A stretch of DNA of 64,000 nt from Corynebacterium sp. ACRQK (lineage in GTDB: Bacteria > Actinomycetota > Actinomycetes > Mycobacteriales > Mycobacteriaceae): positions 248,001 through 312,000 of the forward strand of contig NZ_JAKRMU010000001.1 in the NCBI RefSeq assembly GCF_022345965.1. Direction: 5' to 3'. The first letter of the stretch is position 1. Each line of letters begins with the position of its first letter. Shown here piece by piece: positions 58,972 through 64,000 of the stretch. The translations under genes and the position numbers were made by a program. Below the pieces are notes generated by a model. That model made no database searches. It saw only the letters and a list, made by a program, of their open reading frames with translations, and was not told the DNA's origin.

Positions 58972-60042
58972 AAAGGGCAACGAGATAGAGGCGAGCAACA
59001 CGAGCGCAATAAAAGCGAGGAACGCCTTGCCCTGCCAGTGGGCGTAGTTGAAGTCCATGCCGCCCCCGAAGCGCTTGTCTACCATCACGGCCGGATCCTC
59101 CGGGTTGTAGTAGAACATGCCCCACTTGTAGTGCTCGTCGTTGTCCCTACCCTCGCCGCTCGTGTTCGCTAGCGCGGACTGTTTCCCCGCCAGCGCCACG
59201 ACCATGGCCAGGCAAACCCCAAACACGAGCACGAGCGAACCGATCATGGCCGGAGCCACCCAGTCCGTGTGCAGCACGGTCACAACCTGCAGGCTAGCGA
59301 ACATAATGGCCAGCGCAACGTTCATCACCGCCAGCCACATCGCCGTATGACGCCGAACAATCTTCTGCGAAACCTTCCCCCGCAGCGACGTATCAGCTCG
59401 GGCTGGCACGCTGGCCCGTAGCGTTGCGATCGTAATCAGCGCAAAAAGCAGCACCATTCCCATACCAAAGAACGTCGGGAAGAACACCGAACCCACAGAC
59501 TTGTTATCCCAGCTATCCGGTTCGAAGCCACTGCCGAAGTGAGTGGCGAAGCGCTCCGGAATATCACCCCACCGCGCGGCCACATACCCGGCCGCGACAG
59601 CGAGCACAGCCAGCGCTGCCCAGGTGAAGGCCCATGCACGTTGCGGGAATGTGTCCTCTGCCGGCGTGATCTCCCCGGCCACCACCGTGCGCACGTCGTC
59701 GAACCAGCCTTCCCGCTGCTTGGCCTCGCGTATTGGCTGCCCGGCCTGGTTGAGATTCCACATAAAGAAGCCCACCGGTACGAGGGTCAGCATTGCGCCA
59801 ACCACTGGCACCACAGCGGCTGGTATCGCCAGTAGTGCAGAAACCACAGCCGCTGCAACCTGGCGTTTAACGAACGTACCCTCTTGTCGCCGCACAACAT
59901 CGTCGCCCCAATGTGTCTCCGGCACGCGCACGCCCAACCGTACGCCCGGCGACGACAGCTTCGGCGTGTACACCAGGATCAGCCCCACAAGCAGCGCTGT
60001 CAGGCAGAACACTCCTGCAAGGAATGGATCGAATGCAATCAT
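58963..60042 (-). CDS. DUF1648/DUF5808 membrane protein
   Basis: A 359-residue protein with about eight hydrophobic segments. The N-terminal part has LGVRVPETHWGDDVV, similar to SdpI-like proteins. The middle holds a DUF1648 motif (DIPERFATHFGSGFEPDSW). After the last long helices comes the DUF5808-type motif YKWGMFYYNPEDPAVMV. SdpI of Bacillus, which shares DUF1648, gives immunity to a peptide toxin; a role in sensing or resisting a membrane-active peptide is inferred. It is ten bases after gntR, with AGGAG, so the two form an operon. Confidence 0.8.
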   Translation of the reverse strand: MIAFDPFLAGVFCLTALLVGLILVYTPKLSSPGVRLGVRVPETHWGDDVVRRQEGTFVKRQVAAAVVSALLAIPAAVVPVVGAMLTLVPVGFFMWNLNQAGQPIREAKQREGWFDDVRTVVAGEITPAEDTFPQRAWAFTWAALAVLAVAAGYVAARWGDIPERFATHFGSGFEPDSWDNKSVGSVFFPTFFGMGMVLLFALITIATLRASVPARADTSLRGKVSQKIVRRHTAMWLAVMNVALAIMFASLQVVTVLHTDWVAPAMIGSLVLVFGVCLAMVVALAGKQSALANTSGEGRDNDEHYKWGMFYYNPEDPAVMVDKRFGGGMDFNYAHWQGKAFLAFIALVLLASISLPFLF

Positions 60043-60052
60043 GATGGTTCTC

Positions 60053-60424
60053 CTATTCCCACTTCACAGTGAGGTCGTCAACCGTCGCGCAAATGTCATC
60101 AGTCTTGAAACCCTGCGCGAGCGCCCGCCACACCGTGGCTCGGAGGTCCTCGCGCAGCTGTTCACGCTGCTGTGCACTAGGCCGCTTAGGCCGCGTAATC
60201 ACGGTGCCCGATCGCGCCGCCGTGAGCACTAGCCCGTCTTCTTGTAGCTGGTCGTATGCCTTCTTCACTGTTGCGGGATTGACGCCATATTCCACCGCCA
60301 ACCGCCTCACCGAAGGCAAGGGTTGTCCGTCTTGCAGTTCGCCGGAGATAATCCCCGCCACGATTCCGCCGTGGATCTGTTGAGCGATCGGCACAGGCGA
60401 GTCGGGCTCCACGATGAGATACAT
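60053..60424 (-). CDS. GntR-family (YtrA type) transcriptional regulator
   Basis: A 123-residue regulator with a winged helix (PLPSVRRLAVEYGVNPATVKKAYDQL in part, about residues 31-56) and only a short dimerisation tail, as in the YtrA subgroup. It should repress its own operon with the DUF1648 membrane protein. ATG 60424 has AAAGGAGG; the longer frame to 60577 lies over the operator. A perfect palindrome is at 60446-60460. Confidence 0.9.
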   Translation of the reverse strand: MYLIVEPDSPVPIAQQIHGGIVAGIISGELQDGQPLPSVRRLAVEYGVNPATVKKAYDQLQEDGLVLTAARSGTVITRPKRPSAQQREQLREDLRATVWRALAQGFKTDDICATVDDLTVKWE

Positions 60425-60445
60425 GGGACGAAAACCTCCTTTAGA

Positions 60446-60460
60446 ATCTGTATTACAGAT
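60446..60460. promoter_or_regulatory. Palindromic operator of the gntR operon
   Basis: ATCTGTATTACAGAT has perfect seven-base arms around one base and lies 22 bases upstream of gntR. Position and symmetry fit autoregulation by the GntR protein. A related half-site CTGTAT lies at about 60472-60477. Confidence 0.65.
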
Positions 60461-60549
60461 AGTAACACAAACTGTATCGCTATGAGCAATACAAAAGAAT
60501 CTGCTAGCCCGTTGTTCGATTTTTCTAGCTTCTATGCAAGGGGGGTGTC

Positions 60550-60614
60550 CGAGGTGGTTTGTATACTGCAAGCACAAGCCAGGAAAATTTTTTGACTACA
60601 CCACAAAACCACCT
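60550..60614. repeat. Ten-base inverted repeat before the HNH gene
   Basis: GAGGTGGTTT (60550-60559) and AAACCACCTC (60605-60614) are exact inverted copies 45 bases apart, flanking a TATACT (60561-60566) and a T6 run. It may be an operator pair, a structured leader or the remnant of a small mobile element. Nothing decides between these. Confidence 0.5.
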
Positions 60615-60640
60615 CCGAACAGGCAATAAGGGGAAAGACC

Positions 60641-61804
60641 ATGTTCGAGCATTCCACCACACCCTGCTGGCGCATCACCGACCCAAACGATCCACTAAGC
60701 GCCGCCGCGTGCGAAGTAAACCGCGGGCACGTAAACCTCGCCGTGGCCTGCACGCCCGAGATGAACGAGTGCGTCATCGACGTATCCACCCGCCTAGCCG
60801 TGCGCCTCGGCCTAACGGAATACCGCGCGCTAACACTGGTAGAAATCGGCCACATGTTCCGCCGCTTCCCAACCATCCTCGAGCTCGCCCGTACCGGCGC
60901 CTACTCGCTTGACCTGCTGCGATGCATGGCCGAATACCTCAGCCCCGTCAGAACAGACGTCCCCGAAATCTTCGAGGAAAAAATTTTTAAGGCGATCTCC
61001 CCGACCATCCCGAACCAGGCCATGCTGGCCAGAGCAACCATCCGCAGCCGCATCGAGAATGTGATCCGCAAGCACGATCCCCAGGCCCTACCGGATGAAC
61101 CGAAGAATGCGGATGCAGGCTCTTCCGCGCGCCTCGACATCGACGATCGCCCCGATACCACCACTGTTTTCTTCTTGACGCTACCTAAGCTCGAGGGGCT
61201 CGAGATACTCAAAGCGGTCAACAGTGTTTCCAAGAGCAGTTCCTGTTCCCGCGCCGAGGCGCTGATGAGGCTCGTGCGCAGGCAGACCACGGCGGAGGTG
61301 ACGCTAAACCTGTACCGCAGTGTGGACGAACCGGACTCACAGATCTGGGCTGCAGGGGGCTGGCTCAGCTCGCTGGCCACGCCGGCGTGGATGAAGCGGG
61401 TGACGCACGTCCAAGTTCCGGGAGCCGCGAGCAACGAGGGCTACTCCCCCACACCCCTGGTGCGGGCCAGCGTGGAAGGCCGCGATGGAACGTGCCGCTT
61501 CCCAGGATGCTCGGTGCCTGCACACAAGTGCCAGTTGGATCACGTGCAGCGCTACGACCACGAAAACCCACAGGAGGGTTGCCTAGCGCGGCTCGTCGAC
61601 TGGAACCCCCATGACGTCCAGCGCCGTGGCCAGACCGTCATAGTTGGTGACCAGCATGACGAACGCAACCTGCTCACGCTCGCTCAGCAGCCCCCGCAGC
61701 CGCTGGGCCATGTCGTCGGAAAGCCCGCGGTCGCGGACGAGCTGCTCGGCTGCGTCCAGCAGAGTGCCGTGGCGGCCGGACCGGCCATGGTCGGGCTGGA
61801 ATAG
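60641..61804 (+). pseudogene. DUF222/HNH endonuclease-type gene, 3' truncated
   Basis: The first 314 or so residues match the DUF222 (13E12 repeat) proteins with C-terminal HNH nuclease: DLLRCMAEYLS-type helices, then RDGTCRFPGCSVPAHKCQLDH near the end. After ENPQEGC (about base 61582) the frame runs through the antisense of the neighbouring gene, giving 74 unrelated residues. The rest of the HNH site (second His and the downstream Cys pairs, normally GGPT followed by NL and CxxxH) is missing. AAGGGGA precedes the ATG, so it may still be expressed. Truncated from a family usually 450 to 550 residues long. Confidence 0.8.
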
Positions 61805-62134
61805 GGCGTCAATATCCTTGACCCCAACCTTTGCAGCGAGGGCACGGTGCTGGTCGGCTTCGTAGGCGCTTCCGCGCAGGTAGGCGACGCGCAGAATGAT
61901 CATTTCGGTTTCGACGCGCGAGAGGTAGCCGAAGGGCATCATCGAGCCGCCGTACAGCAGCCAGAAGAAAAATAGGCGCGGAGCGCGGCCGATGGTGGCG
62001 AACACTCCGAGGTTCTTCTTCTTGGTCACGCGGGCGCCCACTCGCGTGGCGAAGGCGCCGAACGGGCCGAGGCGGCGCAGGTGTTCAGAACGTTGAGCAG
62101 GGCCGGGCCCCAGAGGTGTAGTTTTGTCTCCCAT
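61583..62134 (-). CDS. Carboxymuconolactone decarboxylase/AhpD-like protein
   Basis: A 183-residue protein of the AhpD-like superfamily, with EMIILRVAYLRGSAYEADQH and LLSEREQVAFVMLVTNYDG. The peroxidatic CxxC of AhpD is replaced by GSAY, so thiol peroxidase activity is unlikely. Function is unknown. Its coding end lies under the frame of the truncated HNH gene. It is 25 bases downstream of the map start side, on the same strand as map. Confidence 0.82.
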   Translation of the reverse strand: MGDKTTPLGPGPAQRSEHLRRLGPFGAFATRVGARVTKKKNLGVFATIGRAPRLFFFWLLYGGSMMPFGYLSRVETEMIILRVAYLRGSAYEADQHRALAAKVGVKDIDALFQPDHGRSGRHGTLLDAAEQLVRDRGLSDDMAQRLRGLLSEREQVAFVMLVTNYDGLATALDVMGVPVDEPR

Positions 62135-62159
62135 ACTTCTGGGAGGTTAGCCGGTCAAG

Positions 62160-63029
62160 CTAGCCCTCGCTGGGAATTGTCAGAACCTCGTAGCCGTCTT
62201 CGGTGACGACTAGGGTGTGCTCGAACTGCGCGGTCCACTGGCGATCCTTGGTCTGGACGGTCCAGTCGTCGTCCCAGACTTCATAGTCCAGGCCGCCGAG
62301 GTTGATCATCGGCTCGATGGTCAGGGTCATGCCCGGCTCGAGCAGGTCGGTGTACATGGTTGGGCGGTCGTAGTGCAGCACAACAAGGCCGTTGTGGAAG
62401 GTCGGACCAACGCCGTGGCCGGTGAAGTCCTCCACGACGTTGTAGCCGAAGCGCTTGGCGTAGCTTTCGATCACGCGGCCGATGACGTTGATCTGCCGAC
62501 CGGGCTTCACGGCCTTAATGCCGCGCCACATTGCCTTTTCGGTGCGTTCGACGAGCAGGCGGTGCTCCTCGGAGACGTCACCAGCTAGGAAGGTTGCGTT
62601 GGTGTCGCCGTGCACGCCGTTCTTGTAGGCGGTGATGTCGATGTTGACGATGTCGCCGTCCTGGATCACGGTGCTGTCGGGGATGCCGTGGCAGATGATC
62701 TCGTTGAGGCTCACACAGCTGGACTTCGGGAAGTGCCGGTAGCCAAGCGTGGAGGGGTAAGCGCCGTGGTCGCACATGTACTCGTGCGCCACGCGGTCGA
62801 CCTCATCGGTAGTCACGCCGGGGGCAACGGCAGCGCCTGCAGCCTGCAGAGCATCGGCGGCGATGCGGCTGGCCTCGCGCATCTTTTCGATGGTCTCGGG
62901 AGTCTGCACCCACGGCTCGCCCACGTTCTCCTGCACGCTGTCCTTCCAGGCGTACTCCGGCCTTTCGATGTGGGCCGGGACGGAGCGGATGGGCGTGGGG
63001 TTACCGGGGGTCAAAGGTGCTCGAGTCAT
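62160..63029 (-). CDS. map: Type I methionine aminopeptidase
   Basis: A 289-residue enzyme removing the initiator Met. The five metal ligands are recognisable: Asp in [19 protein letters not shown] (two), His in [11 protein letters not shown], Glu in [10 protein letters not shown] and Glu in QFEHTLVV. The roughly 40-residue N-terminal extension ([20 protein letters not shown]) is typical of the actinobacterial type 1c enzymes. It lies just downstream of the penicillin-binding protein gene. Confidence 0.95.
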   Translation of the reverse strand: MTRAPLTPGNPTPIRSVPAHIERPEYAWKDSVQENVGEPWVQTPETIEKMREASRIAADALQAAGAAVAPGVTTDEVDRVAHEYMCDHGAYPSTLGYRHFPKSSCVSLNEIICHGIPDSTVIQDGDIVNIDITAYKNGVHGDTNATFLAGDVSEEHRLLVERTEKAMWRGIKAVKPGRQINVIGRVIESYAKRFGYNVVEDFTGHGVGPTFHNGLVVLHYDRPTMYTDLLEPGMTLTIEPMINLGGLDYEVWDDDWTVQTKDRQWTAQFEHTLVVTEDGYEVLTIPSEG

Positions 63030-63040
63030 GGCTCCCTATC

Positions 63041-64000
63041 TTACTCTTGACGCCCTTCCGCTTCCGCTTCCGGGCCATCCAGGTTCTTGAAGAAGTCGGC
63101 GGTCACGGAGGTAGCGTGCTCCGATCCGCCCCCCAACACAATGAGGGTGGCAAAGGCCAGATCGCCGCGATATCCGGCGAGCCAGCTGTGGGACCCCTCG
63201 TTGATCTCGGCCTCACCGGTCTTGGCATAGACCTCGCCGGCGCCGGCGACTCCACTTCCGGAGCCGTTGGTGACCACGGCGCGCATCATGTGGCGGAGTT
63301 CCCCGATGGCCTTCGGATCCAGCTTCTTCTTGGCATCCTTCTTGGCCTCGTCGTTCTTGGCTTCCGTGTGGTGGTTCTCGCCAGCGATGAGGTACGGGGT
63401 GGGTGCCTTGCCGGCTGCCACGGCTGAAGCAACCAGAGCCATGCCGAAGGGGCTGGCGAGGTCGAGGCCTTGGCCGTAACCAGCTTCGGTGCGGTCAAGC
63501 ATCTTCTCGCCTTCGGGCACGGAGCCGGTGATGGTCTCCAATCCCTCGATGTCGTAGTCGGCGCCCAGGCCGAACTGCGCTGAGATGTCCTTCAGTTCGC
63601 CCGGCTTCAGCTTGGTCGAAATGTCCGCGAAGGTGGTGTTACACGACTTAGCGAAGGCGTTTTCCAGCGGGGTGTTGCCCAGCGAGAAGCTGTTGTAGTT
63701 AGTGACGATGCGCCCGCCGATGTCCTGGGTGCCGGGGCAGCCGACGATCGAATCTGGGCTGAGCCCCTGCTTCTGCAGGCCCGCGTATGCGGTGAGCATC
63801 TTGAACGTAGATCCCGGCGGGTATTGGCCCATCAGGGCGACGTCGCCGTCCTCGTCGGCCTTCTCCGACTGGGCGACTGCGAGCACCTCGCCAGTCGATG
63901 GGCGCATAACCACCATCATCGCCTTGGAATCGGCGCGGGTATCCACGGCCTTCTGAGCGGCCTCCTGCACCTTGCGCGACAAAGAGACGTGGACGCTCGG
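63041..64000 (-). CDS. Penicillin-binding protein, transpeptidase domain (N-terminus outside window)
   Basis: The frame stays open to base 64000 on the minus strand, so the N-terminal part is missing. The visible 320 residues are a class B transpeptidase: active-site SxxK in PPGSTFKM, SxN in KSCNTT and KTG in AKTGEAE. The usual motif GYGQGLDLASPFGMA precedes KTG. It crosslinks peptidoglycan outside the membrane. Position upstream of map resembles the corynebacterial PBP with a MecA N-type domain, but that domain cannot be seen here. Confidence 0.9.
   Translation of the reverse strand, partial: PSVHVSLSRKVQEAAQKAVDTRADSKAMMVVMRPSTGEVLAVAQSEKADEDGDVALMGQYPPGSTFKMLTAYAGLQKQGLSPDSIVGCPGTQDIGGRIVTNYNSFSLGNTPLENAFAKSCNTTFADISTKLKPGELKDISAQFGLGADYDIEGLETITGSVPEGEKMLDRTEAGYGQGLDLASPFGMALVASAVAAGKAPTPYLIAGENHHTEAKNDEAKKDAKKKLDPKAIGELRHMMRAVVTNGSGSGVAGAGEVYAKTGEAEINEGSHSWLAGYRGDLAFATLIVLGGGSEHATSVTADFFKNLDGPEAEAEGRQE

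Overview
The window is a contiguous piece of a high-GC actinobacterial chromosome, almost certainly Corynebacterium. The evidence is gene order and content: an OxyR/HrpA/NrdR/DivS/LexA/SugR block, hflX-dapF-miaA-miaB-recX-recA, a bioYMN biotin transporter, clgR-pspA, dapB-thyX-dapA-RNase J, pnp-rpsO-ribF-truB, rimP-nusA-ylxR-infB-rbfA, and mycothiol metabolism (mycothione reductase). A Tat-exported neutral ceramidase suggests a skin- or mucosa-associated, possibly lipophilic species such as the C. jeikeium group; that species-level guess is inference. Coding density is very high, with many genes overlapping by 1 to 9 bases. I see no prophage, insertion sequence, CRISPR array, rRNA or tRNA gene.

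Layout. 1-8.2 kb: tail of a DUF3516 RNA helicase, oxyR, the ceramidase and a large HrpA helicase. 8.2-21.2 kb: DNA-damage and housekeeping genes (nrdR, divS, lexA, sugR, hflX, an unrecognised Cys-tailed protein, dapF, miaA, a DUF349 protein, a membrane protein, miaB, recX, recA, a DUF3046 protein), with SOS-box-like sites before divS/lexA and recA. 21.2-23.2 kb: bioYMN behind a BioQ-like operator. 23.2-30.7 kb: pspA, clgR, cinA, pgsA, terC (behind a yybP-ykoY manganese riboswitch), ftsK and a TIGR03085 protein. 30.7-38.2 kb: RNase J, dapA, thyX, dapB, pnp, rpsO. 38.3-48.5 kb: ribF, truB, the opposed pair pptT/pptH, a MATE transporter, and the rbfA-infB-ylxR-nusA-rimP translation operon. 48.5-64 kb: a Tat lipoprotein, proS, yaaA, cobA, selO, mqo, a hydrolase/mycothione reductase/SDR run, a GntR plus DUF1648 membrane-protein pair with its own palindrome, a 3'-truncated HNH/DUF222 gene, an AhpD-like protein, map and the C-terminal part of a penicillin-binding protein.

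A genome-style signature is visible at many starts: a TAnnnT -10 hexamer ends 6 to 8 bases before the start codon, with no ribosome binding site between them. This indicates frequent leaderless transcription and was used to choose several starts. The most interesting items are the ceramidase with Thr at its expected serine nucleophile, the manganese riboswitch whose helix contains the terC ribosome binding site, the GntR/DUF1648 pair with a perfect operator-like palindrome, the coupled pptH-pptT antagonists, and an unexplained 17-base palindrome in the divS leader.
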